A DNA stretch of 64,000 bases from positions 186,001 to 250,000 of the forward strand of contig NZ_CP090640.1 in the NCBI RefSeq assembly GCF_029633825.1, written 5' to 3'. The position numbers were made by a program, and so were the translations under genes. Of this stretch, positions 49,217 to 58,687 are shown in pieces; position 1 is the first letter of the stretch; each line of letters begins with the position of its first letter. Origin of the DNA: Burkholderia contaminans (GTDB lineage: Bacteria; Pseudomonadota; Gammaproteobacteria; Burkholderiales; Burkholderiaceae). The notes under the pieces were generated by a model. That model was given only the letters and a program-made list of their open reading frames with translations. It had not been told where the DNA came from and made no database searches.

Positions 49217-50032
49217 TCATTGTCGCTCGGGCCACGCCGGCAGCAGCGCATCGCGGCCGTTCTCGCGGATCAGCACGAGCGGATAGCCGAACGCGTCGCT
49301 CGCGCGCTCGGGCGTCAGCACGTCGTGCACGGGGCCGGCCCACGCATGGCCGCGACCGTCGAGCAGCAGTGCGTGCGTCGCGAAACGCCGTGCGAGATTC
49401 AGATCATGGCACGAGAACAGCACCGTGCGCGGGCCTGCGTCGAGCCAGGCGGCCAGCGCGGTCAGGCAATCGATCTGATGATGCAGGTCGAGATGCGCGA
49501 GCGGCTCGTCGAGCAGCATCAGCGGCGCATCCTGGCACAGCGTCGCGGCGAGCGCGACGCGTTGCCGCTCGCCGCCCGACAGCGACAGCACGTCGCGCGA
49601 CGCCAGCGCAGCGAGGTCGAACGTTGCCAGCGCGTCATGCGCGGCCGCGCGATCGCCGTCACGCTCCCAGCCCCAACCACCGAGATACGGAAAACGGTTG
49701 AGCAGCACCGTGTCGAACACGGTCGCGCTGAATGCGTCGTGCAGTTGCTGCGGCATCAGCGCGCGGCGCTGCGCGAGCTGCTCGGGTGGCCATGCGGCAA
49801 GCCGCCGGCCATCGATCTCGACGTGTCCGCCGGCCGGCGGCTGCAGCCCTGCGAGTGTCGCGAGCAGCGTCGTCTTGCCCGCGCCGTTCGGCCCGACGAC
49901 GCACCAGATCTCGGCGGGACGAAACACCTGGGTGAAGCCGTCGAGCAGCGTACGCGCGCCGGCCTTCAGCGTCAGGCCGACGGCCGCGCAGCTCATGTCG
50001 CCGGCCGTGGCGTGCAGTGCGGCCCTCGTCAT
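49217..50032 (-). CDS. btuD: Cobalamin ABC transporter ATP-binding protein
   Basis: The 271-residue ATPase has Walker A GPNGAGKTT, the signature LSGGERQRV and Walker B LMLLDEPLAHLD, in the FecE/BtuD subfamily. With the permease and BtuF it drives corrinoid uptake across the inner membrane. The ATG at 50032 overlaps the permease stop (ATGA); further ATGs at 50059 and near 49996 are alternatives. The riboswitch upstream of the operon supports cobalamin over iron-siderophores. Confidence 0.9.
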   Translation of the reverse strand: MTRAALHATAGDMSCAAVGLTLKAGARTLLDGFTQVFRPAEIWCVVGPNGAGKTTLLATLAGLQPPAGGHVEIDGRRLAAWPPEQLAQRRALMPQQLHDAFSATVFDTVLLNRFPYLGGWGWERDGDRAAAHDALATFDLAALASRDVLSLSGGERQRVALAATLCQDAPLMLLDEPLAHLDLHHQIDCLTALAAWLDAGPRTVLFSCHDLNLARRFATHALLLDGRGHAWAGPVHDVLTPERASDAFGYPLVLIRENGRDALLPAWPERQ

Positions 50033-51026
50033 CGCATCGACCTCCTCAACAACATCCACAGGAACACCGGCACGCCGATCAACGCGGTCATCACGCCGAC
50101 CGGCAATTGCGCGGGCGCGATCACGGTGCGTGCGAGCAGGTCGGCCGCCATCACGCCGCCGCCGCCCGCGAGCATCGCGGCGGGCAACAGCATTCGCTGG
50201 TCGTTGCCGAAGGCGAGCCGCAGCGCATGCGGCACGACGAGACCGACGAAGCCGATCGTGCCGGCCGTCGTCACCGCGGCTGCAGCGGCCAGCGACGCGA
50301 CGAGATAGATCCGCACGCGCACGCGCGCAACGGGCACGCCGAGCGCGAGCGCGGTCGCGTCGCCGCGCAGCAGCACGTTCAGTTGCGGCGCGGCCGGCAG
50401 CGCGACGCAGCCGGCCAGCAGCAGCGCCCCCACGCGAACCACGGCGCGGTCACGCCGTTGAGGTCGCCGGTCAGCCAGAAGATGATCCCGCGCAGGCGTG
50501 CGTCGGGCGCGAGCGACAGCAGCAGCGTGACGAGTGCGCCCCACCCGGCCGCGATCACGACGCCCGTGAGCAGCAACCGCGGCGACGCATCGCGCGATTC
50601 GGCGCGCCCCAGCTCGCGGCGCGCGAGACCGAGCACGAGCGCGACCGACACGAGCGAGCCGGCGAACGCCGACGCATCGACGAGCCACCACGCGCCGCCC
50701 GCGATCATCGCGACGAGCGCGAAGCCGGCCGCGCCACCCGACACGCCGAGCACGTACGGCTCCGCGAGCGGATTGCGCAACAGTACCTGCAGCAGTGCGC
50801 CGGCCAGCGCGAGCAGCGCGCCGCATGCGAAGCCGGCAAGTGCGCGCGGCAGGCGCAGCGTGCGGACGATATCGGCGAACAGCGCGTCGCCGCCATGCGG
50901 CACGAGCGACGCGAGCGCCTGCCATGGCGACATCGGCACGCTGCCGATCGACAGCGACGCGACGAACAGCAGCGCAACCATGGCGGCCAGCCCGGCCCAG
51001 ATCGCGGCAGCGCGTGCGGCGCTCAT
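50029..51026 (-). pseudogene. btuC: Cobalamin ABC transporter permease, frameshifted
   Basis: Two frames together encode a typical FecCD/BtuC permease of about 332 residues. The first runs from MSAARAAAIWAGLAAM (ATG 51026; an in-frame ATG at 51143 is possible) through LRNPLAEPYVLGVSGGAAG to LTGDLNGVTAPWFAW. The second continues ALLLAGCVALPAAPQLNVLL, TAGTIGFVGLVVPH and ends LRRSMR at 50029. The switch lies at the C5 run 50427-50431 (plus strand); one more C restores a single frame. If real, corrinoid import by this system is lost or depends on slippage; a miscalled run is equally possible. Confidence 0.82.
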
Positions 51027-51199
51027 GCCGCGCACGGCGCCGCACACGACGTGCGGCGTACCCGCTTGCGGGTGCCGGCCGGTCGTGACCTGAACGCCGC
51101 GCGGACGATTGGGGTCAGCATCGAAGAAGATTCCATGAAGCATGGCGCGCCCCGCCTCCCCGCGGGCCGCGCGTCACGAAGCCCGTGCGGGCTCCCCGT

Positions 51200-51425
51200 C
51201 TCGGCCGGTATCCGGGCTGGCGGCGGTCCGGCTCGCCTTCCCGCGCGATGACGCGCAGTGGCCCGCGCCCGCATGCAGGACTTGCACACGAAACGCGCCC
51301 GAGCCGGCCTGCGTCACGAGACGCGGCCGCTTACCGTTGCGGGGGCAGCGCAGGTTGGCGAGCGTCTGGCGCCCGCGCCCTGCTTCCCGTTTAACCGCGC
51401 GTTCCACGCGCGAGCACCGAGGCGG
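51200..51425 (-). promoter_or_regulatory. Cobalamin riboswitch
   Basis: Read on the minus strand, the region shows the cobalamin aptamer landmarks in order: CGGTGC, ACGGGAAGCAGGG, CCCCCGCAACGGTAAGC, GGGCCACTGCG, CGGGAAGGCGAGC, and GCCAGCCCGGATACCGGCC. It lies directly upstream of the btuC-btuD-cobT-cobS-phosphatase operon. The aptamer ends about 57 nt before the ATG at 51143 and 174 nt before the ATG at 51026. A small AGCCCG/CGGGCT hairpin and a GGGGAGG patch follow, so control could act on translation. When cobalamin is plentiful it should turn the operon off. Confidence 0.93.
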
Positions 51426-51590
51426 CGCCAGTTTAGGAGCGGGTCGCGCGAGCGTCAAGGAAGCGTCCGGACACGCACGGGACCCGCCGATTCGCGGCAA
51501 GAAGCAGGGGTGTTACGACTGGAAACGTTACAGATGTCGGATTGCGCGTTATTCCGCGCTAAAATGCTGGGTCTTTAGAGGACGCAGCAA

Positions 51591-51941
51591 ATGCTCAACG
51601 AACTCGAAACCCTATCTCAAAATATTGGCCGTCTGATTTCGCTGAACAAGCGCTATCACTCGGAACGGCTCGCGCTCGAGGAGCAGGTCGCGCAATTGCG
51701 CGCGGATGCGGACACTGTCCGCGCGGAACTCGCGCAACTGCGCGATGAACGCAATGCACTTGCGGCCGAGCGTGACACGCTGTCGGCAAAGATCGACGAC
51801 GCCCAGGTGAAACTGAACGCGATTCTCGAAAAGCTGCCGCGCTCGAAAAGTGCGGAGCAAGCCGACAACCAGCTCGACCTGCTGGATGCGCAGGCGCGTA
51901 CGGATGGCGATGACGCGGCCAGCCACGGAGAACATGCATGA
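51591..51941 (+). CDS. Coiled-coil ZapB-like protein upstream of zapA
   Basis: The 116-residue protein is a nearly continuous coiled coil ([40 protein letters not shown]) with a disordered acidic tail. It resembles the small family found next to zapA in many proteobacteria and is thought to be a cell-division factor of the ZapB type; this is by position and shape, not by strong motif. TAAAAT at 51560-51565 is a likely -10 box. It overlaps zapA by 4 bp. Confidence 0.75.
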   Translation: MLNELETLSQNIGRLISLNKRYHSERLALEEQVAQLRADADTVRAELAQLRDERNALAAERDTLSAKIDDAQVKLNAILEKLPRSKSAEQADNQLDLLDAQARTDGDDAASHGEHA

Positions 51942-52252
51942 GCACCAAGCAGATCGAAGTCTCGATTCTCGGTCAGGCCTATCGGCTCGCCTGTTCGGCC
52001 GAGACCGAAGCGGCGCTGCTCGAAGCGGTCGCGCGCGTCGACGCCGAAATGTCGAAAATCCGCTCGAACAGCTCGGTACGCGGCACCGATCGCATCGCAG
52101 TGATGGCCGCGCTGTCGCTCGCGTCCGAATTGCTGCGGCTGCAAACGAGCGTGCGCCACGGTGAAGCATTTCCGGCGGAAGAAATCCGTCGTACAATGCA
52201 CCAGATGAACGAACAACTCGGCGCGGTGCTCGCACAGCACGAGACGCAGTAA
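51938..52252 (+). CDS. zapA: Cell division protein ZapA
   Basis: The 104-residue protein matches ZapA: an N-terminal globular part (KQIEVSILGQAYRLAC), RGTDRIAVMAALSLASELL, and a C-terminal coiled coil. It bundles FtsZ filaments at mid-cell. The start ATGA overlaps the stop of the ZapB-like gene. 6S RNA follows directly, the usual order in proteobacteria. Confidence 0.93.
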   Translation: MSTKQIEVSILGQAYRLACSAETEAALLEAVARVDAEMSKIRSNSSVRGTDRIAVMAALSLASELLRLQTSVRHGEAFPAEEIRRTMHQMNEQLGAVLAQHETQ

Positions 52253-52336
52253 CGTTTGATCGATGCGTCGATTCCCCTTGATCTCGGCGATCAACGGTGG
52301 TCAAATTGGCGCAACGAAACACAGTTCAGTCAGCTT

Positions 52337-52510
52337 CCCTGCCTGGTTCGCCAAGGTCATATATTCCTTGAACCAATGCCATGTGCACGGTTGCGGAAAT
52401 TTGTAGCACGGGCGCGCGCGTCACTCTGTCTGATGTACCCGAAGTGCTGCTAACTGCGACCAATTCTGAACCTCAGGTTCAGGATGCCGGCCTAGCGGCC
52501 AAGGCGGGGG
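52337..52510 (+). ncRNA. ssrS: 6S RNA
   Basis: Downstream of zapA, about 174 nt fold as 6S RNA. The closing stem pairs CCCTGCCTGG (52337-52346) with CCAAGGCGGGG (52499-52509). The interior holds TTCCTTGAACC on the 5' side and AACCTCAGGTTCAGGATGCC on the 3' side, typical of betaproteobacterial members. 6S RNA binds the housekeeping RNA polymerase holoenzyme and tunes transcription in stationary phase. Exact ends are estimated. A terminator follows. Confidence 0.85.
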
Positions 52511-52517
52511 CCTATCC

Positions 52518-52553
52518 AACGGCATCGGGCGAAGCCCGGTGCCGTTTTCTTTT
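52518..52553 (+). terminator. Terminator downstream of 6S RNA
   Basis: AACGGCA and TGCCGTT plus CGGGC/GCCCG form a stem of about 12 bp around a GAA loop, ending in a T-rich tail. It likely ends the 6S precursor. Confidence 0.85.
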
Positions 52554-52585
52554 GTAGCAGCCTCTTTCTGCGTCGATCACGATCC

Positions 52586-53065
52586 ATGCAATACTGGCTG
52601 ATGAAGTCCGAACCGGACGAAGCAAGCATCGACGATCTCGCCAACGCACCGCAGCGCTCGCTGCCGTGGACCGGCGTGCGCAACTATCAGGCGCGCAATT
52701 TCATGCGCGACACGATGAAGATCGGCGACGGCGTGCTGTTCTATCACTCGAGTTGCCCCGAGCCGGGCATCGCGGGCCTCGCCGAAGTGTCGTCGACGCC
52801 CTACCCCGACCCCACGCAGTTCGACCCGAAAAGCCCCTATTACGATCCGAAGTCGACTCAGGAAGCACCACGGTGGCTGCTCGTCGACGTTCGCTACGTG
52901 AAAAAAACGGCGCTCGTGCCGCTTGCGGCGCTCGTGCCGCTTGCGGCGCTGCGCGAACACGACGAACTCGCCGACATGCGCGTGCTCGCGCGCGGCAACC
53001 GGCTGTCGATCACGCCGGTCACGCGCGCCGAATGGCGCTTCATCACCGAAAAGCTGATGAAGTAG
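52586..53065 (+). CDS. EVE-domain protein
   Basis: The 159-residue protein is an EVE domain from end to end (MQYWLMKSEPDEASIDDL, WTGVRNYQARNFMRDTMKIG, FYHSSCPEPGIAGLAEV). EVE is a PUA-like fold that recognises modified bases in DNA or RNA; the function of stand-alone bacterial copies is open. Residues 109-120 read ALVPLAALVPLA, caused by an exact 18-bp tandem duplication (52910-52945) that adds six residues in frame. Confidence 0.92.
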   Translation: MQYWLMKSEPDEASIDDLANAPQRSLPWTGVRNYQARNFMRDTMKIGDGVLFYHSSCPEPGIAGLAEVSSTPYPDPTQFDPKSPYYDPKSTQEAPRWLLVDVRYVKKTALVPLAALVPLAALREHDELADMRVLARGNRLSITPVTRAEWRFITEKLMK

Positions 53066-53144
53066 GCGCACGCCAAAGGTCAAATCTGGTCAGTACGCAC
53101 CGCCGCAACGGAACTCGCGGCACTTTCGCGCGGCCTAAGCAACC

Positions 53145-53178
53145 GCTGTCGGCCGATCAGGCCGGCTGTCGTTTTTTT
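53145..53178 (+). terminator. Terminator after the EVE gene
   Basis: GCTGTCGGCC and GGCCGGCTGT form an imperfect stem over a short loop, followed by seven T. Confidence 0.65.
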
Positions 53179-53246
53179 CGTCGCGCGGTACGCCCGCGTC
53201 GTGCACGCGCGATCCGCGTGCACGCCCTCGCACAAGGAGTCCAACA

Positions 53247-53987
53247 ATGACCAAGAAATCCGCACTCGCGCTGTCGCTCGCCCTTGCCGCCGCCGTTCCC
53301 GTCGCGCTGACGCTCGCCTCGCCCGCCGCGCACGCGCAAACCGCGAACCCGCACTTTCCGGAGCCGGCAGGCGTGCTGTCGCTGTCGTCGCAAGCCAGCG
53401 CCGACGTGCCGCAGGACATCATCCACATCACGCTGTTCTACGAGCAGCAGGCCAAGGATCCGGGCAGCCTCACCGCGCAATTGAACCAGCGCGCCGACGC
53501 CGCGCTGTCGCAGGCAAAGGGCGTATCGGGCGTCACCGCCCACACGGGCGCATTCTCCGTGTACCCGAGCACCGATCGCGACGGCAAGATCTCCGCATGG
53601 CGTGGCCGCACCGAGGTCGCGCTGGAATCGCGCGATTTCGCTGCCGCGTCGAAGCTTGCCGGCCAGTTGTCGAACCTGATGCAGGTCGCGAACGTCGAGT
53701 TCTCGCTGTCGCCCGAAGCGCAGCGCGCGGCCGAGCAGAAGCTGACGACGGAAGCGATCAAGTCGTTCCGTGCCCGCGCCGATGAAGCCGCAAAGGCATT
53801 CGGTTACAGCAGCTACACGATCCGCGACGTGAACGTGGGCGGCGGCCGCAACGTGCAGCCGTACCCGCGCATGATGGCGATGGCCGCGGCGCCGATGGAC
53901 AGCGCAAAGATGAGCGCGCCGATCGCGGTCGAGGGCGGCAAGGCCACCGTGTCGGTCACCGTCAACGGCTCCGTGCAGATGAAGTAA
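53247..53987 (+). CDS. SIMPL-domain (DUF541) periplasmic protein
   Basis: The 246-residue protein has a signal peptide (LALAAAVPVALTLASPAAHA) and a SIMPL domain (residues 40-246): VLSLSSQASADVPQDII, a repeated acidic/basic central helix region and a C-terminal VSVTVNGSVQMK strand. Family members form ring-like periplasmic assemblies linked to oxidative stress (E. coli YggE); the mechanism is unclear. CAAGGAG precedes the ATG. It is monocistronic with a terminator. Confidence 0.92.
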   Translation: MTKKSALALSLALAAAVPVALTLASPAAHAQTANPHFPEPAGVLSLSSQASADVPQDIIHITLFYEQQAKDPGSLTAQLNQRADAALSQAKGVSGVTAHTGAFSVYPSTDRDGKISAWRGRTEVALESRDFAAASKLAGQLSNLMQVANVEFSLSPEAQRAAEQKLTTEAIKSFRARADEAAKAFGYSSYTIRDVNVGGGRNVQPYPRMMAMAAAPMDSAKMSAPIAVEGGKATVSVTVNGSVQMK

Positions 53988-54014
53988 CGCGCAGCGCACG
54001 GCAGTCCGAAATGA

Positions 54015-54042
54015 AAAACGCCGGCCCGAGGGCCGGCGTTTT
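54015..54042. terminator. Bidirectional terminator between the SIMPL gene and lgt
   Basis: AAAACGCCGGCC and GGCCGGCGTTTT form a strong stem with a small loop, flanked by A and T tracts on both sides. Confidence 0.88.
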
Positions 54043-54098
54043 GCGTTTACCTGCACGGTGCCGATGCACGCGCCGATCGCACGCGCATCGGCATTGCA

Positions 54099-54989
54099 TC
54101 ATGCAGCGGCAGTCGCCGCCCGGCGGCGATACGCCCAGACCATCAGCGCGACGCCCGCGAGGATCATCGGCAGCGACAGCCACTGTCCCATCGACAGGCC
54201 GAGCGCGAGCAGGCCGAGGAAATCGTCGGGCTCGCGCGCGAACTCGACCGTGAAGCGCGCGAGCCCGTAGCCGATCAGGAACAGCGCGGACACGGCGCCC
54301 ATCGGCCGCGACTTGCGTGCGAAGAAGAACAGCGCGAAGAACAGCGCGATGCCTTCGAGCGCAATTTCATAGAGCTGCGACGGATGGCGCGGCAGCATCT
54401 GGTATTGCATGAACACGTCGGCAAGATGCCACTTCTCGACGAGCTCCGGGTGCTTCGGCAACCACGCCGCATCGTCGCGCATCGCGCCCGGGAACAGCAT
54501 CGCCCACGGTGCGGACGGATCGGTCACGCGGCCCCACAGTTCCCCGTTGATGAAGTTGCCGAGCCGCCCGGCCGCGAGCCCCGTCGGCACCATCGGCGCG
54601 ACGAAGTCGGTGACCTGCAGCCAGTGGCGCTTGCGCTGCCACGCGAACAGCACCATCGCGAGCGTCACGCCGAGGAAGCCGCCGTGAAACGACATGCCGC
54701 CCTCCCACACCTTGAACACGTCGAGCGGATGCGAGAAATAGAAATCGGCCTTGTAGAACAGCACATAGCCGAGCCGGCCGCCGAGCACGGTGCCGAGCAC
54801 GCCGTAGAACATCATGTCGTCGATGTCCTTCGCGGTCCAGCCCTGCGCCGCGACGTGCGGCAACTTCAGGCGGATCCGGCCGACGACGATCGCCGCGATG
54901 AAGCCGACGAGATACATGAGCCCGTACCAGCGCACGGCCAGCGGCCCGAGATGGATCGCAACGGGGTCGAAATTCGGGTGAATGATCAT
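54099..54989 (-). CDS. lgt: Prolipoprotein diacylglyceryl transferase
   Basis: The 296-residue inner-membrane enzyme has about seven helices and the signature [13 protein letters not shown]. It transfers diacylglycerol from phosphatidylglycerol to the lipobox Cys of prelipoproteins, the first step of lipoprotein maturation. The start [20 protein letters not shown] is typical. It stands between the convergent SIMPL gene and a LysR gene on the same strand. Confidence 0.96.
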   Translation of the reverse strand: MIIHPNFDPVAIHLGPLAVRWYGLMYLVGFIAAIVVGRIRLKLPHVAAQGWTAKDIDDMMFYGVLGTVLGGRLGYVLFYKADFYFSHPLDVFKVWEGGMSFHGGFLGVTLAMVLFAWQRKRHWLQVTDFVAPMVPTGLAAGRLGNFINGELWGRVTDPSAPWAMLFPGAMRDDAAWLPKHPELVEKWHLADVFMQYQMLPRHPSQLYEIALEGIALFFALFFFARKSRPMGAVSALFLIGYGLARFTVEFAREPDDFLGLLALGLSMGQWLSLPMILAGVALMVWAYRRRAATAAA

Positions 54990-55078
54990 GGGTTAGCGAA
55001 GAAGTTTTCGAATGCGGTACGGCCGTCGCACACGCGCAGCACCGCGCGTTGGACGGCACCGGCGCGTCATCGTTCACG

Positions 55079-55991
55079 TCACGTGGCGAGGCCCTGCGCG
55101 CGCACGACATCGATGAAGCCGGCCAGCACGGGGCTTACGTCACCGGTGCGCCACACGAGGCCGGTCTCGACGACCGGCGCGTGATCGGCAAGCGGCCGGT
55201 AGACCACGCCGGTGCGCCGCAGGTTACGCAGCGATTGCGGCACCAGTGCGACGCCCATGCCGGCCGACACGAGACTGACGATCGTCTGCATCTGGATCGC
55301 CTCCTGGCCAATGTGCGGCGTTTCCCCCGCCGCGCCGTAGCAGCCCGTAATGATGTCATAAAAGCCGGGCGCCAGACGACGCGGAAAGATCACGAGCGGC
55401 AACGCGGCAACCTCCGCGAGACGGACGGGCACGTCTTCCGGCGCATCGCTCGCGGCCGCCGGCATCGCCACCACGAGCGGCTCGCGCATGACGGGCAGGT
55501 ACGCCAGCCCGGCCGCGTGGCGCGGCGGCACGGGCGGAATGACGAGCCCCGCGTCGATACGCCCCGCGACGAGCTCGTCGATCTGCACGTCGCTCGTCGC
55601 CTCCGCGAGTTGCAGCCGCACCTGCGGATAGCGCGCGCCGAACGCCCGCAGCAGCGCGGGCAGCAGCCCGTAATCGGCGGTCGACACGAACGCGAGCGAC
55701 AGCGAGCCGGCCTCGCCGCGCGAGCCGTCGCGCCAGCGGCGGCAGCGCATCGGCCGAGGCAAGCAGCCGGCGCACGTCGGGCAGCAGCGCCGCCCCGACC
55801 GCCGTCAGCGCCACCGAGCGCTTGGTGCGCGCGAACAGCGCGACGCCGAGCGCATCCTCGAGCGCACGGATCGCCTGGGACAGCGGCGGCTGCGTCATCG
55901 ACAGGCGCTCAGCCGCGCGGCCGAAATGGCGCTCGTCGGCGACGGTCACGAAATAGCGCCACTGGCGCAGGTCGGGAGTCGGATCGGCCAT
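55079..55991 (-). pseudogene. LysR-family regulator divergent from ilvD, frameshifted
   Basis: The N-terminal frame starts [20 protein letters not shown] (ATG 55991) and contains the full winged helix ([37 protein letters not shown]). The effector domain continues in another frame from about 55730: [20 protein letters not shown] through to GFIDVVRAQGLAT at 55079. The frames join near 55726-55737 (a GCGC stretch) if two bases are added or one removed, giving about 303-304 residues. As written, only the DNA-binding part with a short foreign tail would be made. It probably regulates the divergent ilvD. Confidence 0.8.
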
Positions 55992-56035
55992 GCCTCTCTC
56001 ATTCGCAAAATGACTTAATACGCGACAAATAATAT

Positions 56036-56050
56036 ATTGGACATCCCAAT
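56036..56050. promoter_or_regulatory. LysR-type operator between the regulator gene and ilvD
   Basis: ATTGGACATCCCAAT is a 5-5-5 inverted repeat containing T-N11-A, the classical LysR box, in an AT-rich patch 45 bp from the regulator start and 77 bp from ilvD. Confidence 0.6.
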
Positions 56051-56126
56051 CCGGACACTCCATTCTTGATCGATCCGAACCGGCGCGCCGTTCACCGGCG
56101 TTGCCCAGACAACGATGGAGTCCCCC

Positions 56127-57800
56127 ATGGCTTACAACCGTCGCTCGAAGCACATCACGCAGGGCGTGGCCCGCTCGCCGAACCGCTCGATGTATTACGC
56201 CCTCGGCTACCAGAAGGACGATTTCGACAAGCCGATGGTCGGCATCGCGAATGGCCATTCGACGATCACGCCGTGCAATTCCGGCCTGCAGCGCCTGTCG
56301 GACGCGGCCGTCGCCGCCGTGAAGGCGGCCGATGCGAACCCGCAGATCTTCGGCACGCCGACGATTTCGGACGGCATGTCGATGGGTACCGAAGGCATGA
56401 AGTACTCGCTCGTGTCGCGCGAGGTGATCGCCGACTGCATCGAGACCTGCGTGCAGGGGCAATGGATGGATGGGGTGGTCGTCGTCGGCGGCTGCGACAA
56501 GAACATGCCGGGCGGGATGATCGCGCTCGCGCGCCTGAACGTGCCGGGCATCTACGTGTACGGCGGCACGATCCGCCCGGGCAACTGGAAAGGCCGGGAC
56601 CTGACGATCGTGTCGTCGTTCGAGGCCGTCGGCGAATTCACTGCGGGCCGGATGTCGCAGGAGGATTTCGAAGGCGTCGAGCAGAACGCCTGCCCGACGT
56701 CGGGGTCGTGCGGCGGGATGTACACGGCGAACACGATGAGCTCGTCGTTCGAGGCGCTCGGGATGTCGCTGCTGTACTCGTCGACGATGGCGAACCCCGA
56801 CCAGGAGAAGGTCGATTCGGCCGCCGAATCGGCACGTGTGCTCGTCGAGGCCGTGAAGCGCGATCTCAAGCCGCGCGACATCATCACGAAGGAATCGATC
56901 GAGAATGCGGTATCGGTGATCATGGCGACGGGCGGCTCGACCAATGCGGTGCTGCACTATCTCGCGATCGCGCACGCGGCCGAGGTCGACTGGACCATCG
57001 AGGACTTCGAGCGCATCCGCAAGCGCGTACCCGTGATCTGCGACCTGAAGCCGTCGGGGAAGTACGTCGCGACCGACCTCCACCGGGCTGGCGGCATTCC
57101 GCAGGTGTTGAAGATCCTGCTCGACGCGGGGCTGCTGCACGGCGACTGCATGACGATCACCGGCCGCACGATCGCCGAAGAACTGAAGGACGTGCCGAGC
57201 GTGCCGCGCGCGGATCAGGACGTGATCTTCCCGATCGACCGCGCGCTGTACAAGGAAGGCCACCTTGCGATCCTGAAGGGCAATCTCGCGGAAGACGGCG
57301 CGGTCGCGAAGATCACCGGCCTGAAGAACCCTGTGATCACGGGCCCGGCACGCGTGTTCGACGACGAGCAGAGCGCGATGGATGCAATCCTCGGCGACCG
57401 GATCCGCGCCGGCGACATCCTCGTGCTTCGCTACCTGGGCCCTAAGGGCGGCCCCGGCATGCCGGAAATGCTCGCGCCGACGTCCGCGATCATCGGCAAG
57501 GGGCTCGGCGAATCGGTCGGCTTCATCACGGACGGCCGCTTCTCGGGCGGCACCTGGGGGATGGTGGTCGGCCACGTCGCGCCCGAGGCGTTCGTCGGCG
57601 GCACGATCGCACTCGTGCAGGAAGGCGACTCGATCACGATCGACGCGCATCGACTGCTGCTGCAACTGAACGTCGACGACGCGGAACTCGCGCGCCGTCG
57701 CGCTGCATGGCAACAGCCGGCGCCACGCTACACGCGCGGCGTGCTCGCGAAATTCGCGGCACTCGCCCGCCCGGCCAATAATGGTGCCGTCACGGGTTAG
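56127..57800 (+). CDS. ilvD: Dihydroxy-acid dehydratase
   Basis: The 557-residue Fe-S enzyme dehydrates 2,3-dihydroxy acids in valine, leucine and isoleucine synthesis. Cluster cysteines are in [19 protein letters not shown] and [13 protein letters not shown]. The C-terminal half contains [11 protein letters not shown] and [12 protein letters not shown], typical of the IlvD/Edd family. The start [13 protein letters not shown] at 56127 follows GGAG. The TAG stop lies inside the left inverted repeat of the MITE-like element, so the last residues may differ from uninterrupted relatives. Confidence 0.95.
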   Translation: MAYNRRSKHITQGVARSPNRSMYYALGYQKDDFDKPMVGIANGHSTITPCNSGLQRLSDAAVAAVKAADANPQIFGTPTISDGMSMGTEGMKYSLVSREVIADCIETCVQGQWMDGVVVVGGCDKNMPGGMIALARLNVPGIYVYGGTIRPGNWKGRDLTIVSSFEAVGEFTAGRMSQEDFEGVEQNACPTSGSCGGMYTANTMSSSFEALGMSLLYSSTMANPDQEKVDSAAESARVLVEAVKRDLKPRDIITKESIENAVSVIMATGGSTNAVLHYLAIAHAAEVDWTIEDFERIRKRVPVICDLKPSGKYVATDLHRAGGIPQVLKILLDAGLLHGDCMTITGRTIAEELKDVPSVPRADQDVIFPIDRALYKEGHLAILKGNLAEDGAVAKITGLKNPVITGPARVFDDEQSAMDAILGDRIRAGDILVLRYLGPKGGPGMPEMLAPTSAIIGKGLGESVGFITDGRFSGGTWGMVVGHVAPEAFVGGTIALVQEGDSITIDAHRLLLQLNVDDAELARRRAAWQQPAPRYTRGVLAKFAALARPANNGAVTG

Positions 57801-58089
57801 GGCCTGTTCACGCTAAAAACGGGCCTGCGAACGCGCCTTGCCGGTCGTCGTGCAAGGAGTGAGGAGCGCCGTTTGGCCGAGCCAAACAAGCGACGATCGA
57901 CGCCGCAATACGGCCGGCAAGGCGCGTTCCCCTGTTCGGAGAAATTCATTCGTGGGGCTGGCCACCAGAAGGGCCGATCGCCGCGTCATGCTCCTCGCGA
58001 ATACGTTGAGTATTCGCTTCGTCGCAATCCTTGCGCTCGGCCCTTCTGGTGGCCAGCGCAAGCCCGTTATTAGCGTGAACAGGCCCTAA
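57797..58089. repeat. 293-bp MITE-like palindromic element after ilvD
   Basis: Perfect 20-bp inverted repeats bound the element (TTAGGGCCTGTTCACGCTAA at 57797-57816, its complement at 58070-58089), extending to about 33 bp with two mismatches. Inside are two further perfect inverted repeats: GAACGCGCCTTGCCGG (57829-57844 with 57914-57929) and CTGGCCACCAGAAGGGCCGA (57958-57977 with 58037-58056). No open frame of note is inside. The structure fits a non-autonomous transposable element. It supplies the TAG stop of ilvD. Confidence 0.85.
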
Positions 58090-58216
58090 TCGCGGCACGT
58101 CAAGACATGCGACCCCGATAAACATGGCCGCCCGGGGAACGCGCAAAACGCGCTTTCCCTTTGCTTCTATAATGCGCGGACCATGTAGCCGGCCGTCCCC
58201 GCCGGCGGAGAACCGC

Positions 58217-58543
58217 ATGAAACACTCGACATTGCGCGTCCTGCTCGCCACGCTGCTGATCGGCAGCGGGGCGGCAGCGCGCGCCGACCAGGCCGACGGG
58301 CTCGCGCTGGCTCAGCGCAAGAACTGCATGGCCTGCCACGCGCTCGGCAAGCCGCTGATGGGTCCGTCGTTCCGCGACATCGCCGGCAAGTATGCGGCGC
58401 GCGGCGATGCCGTCGACTACCTTGCCCAGTCGATCGTGAAAGGCAGCGTCGGCGTATGGAGCAGCGTGCCGATGCCCGCCAATACACAACTGACGAACGG
58501 CGAAGCCCACACGCTCGCGCAATGGGTGCTGTCGGTGCGCTGA
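58217..58543 (+). CDS. Small class I cytochrome c
   Basis: The 108-residue protein has a signal peptide (VLLATLLIGSGAAARA) and one haem site CMACH at about residue 37, with the axial Met in VPMPANTQL. It resembles cytochrome c551/c552 and should carry electrons in the periplasm. The ATG at 58217 was chosen because it gives a proper signal sequence; an in-frame upstream start at 58124 would not. It stands alone downstream of the MITE-like element. Confidence 0.93.
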   Translation: MKHSTLRVLLATLLIGSGAAARADQADGLALAQRKNCMACHALGKPLMGPSFRDIAGKYAARGDAVDYLAQSIVKGSVGVWSSVPMPANTQLTNGEAHTLAQWVLSVR

Positions 58544-58687
58544 ACCGGACGCCCGGGCCGAACAGACAACCCGCCGGATTCCGCCGACTGGCGGACATGC
58601 CCCGGCTACCTCGTGCAGTGTCCCGCCGGCAGCTTCACCGGTCTTTACTGGATTCACACCCCGTTTTTCAGCTAAACGCCGTGTGGT

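Noticed and set aside
55356..57713. Minus-strand frame of 785 codons covering ilvD antisense and the LysR N-terminus
   Set aside because: The ilvD strand is the real gene; only the LysR part from 55991 downward is meaningful.
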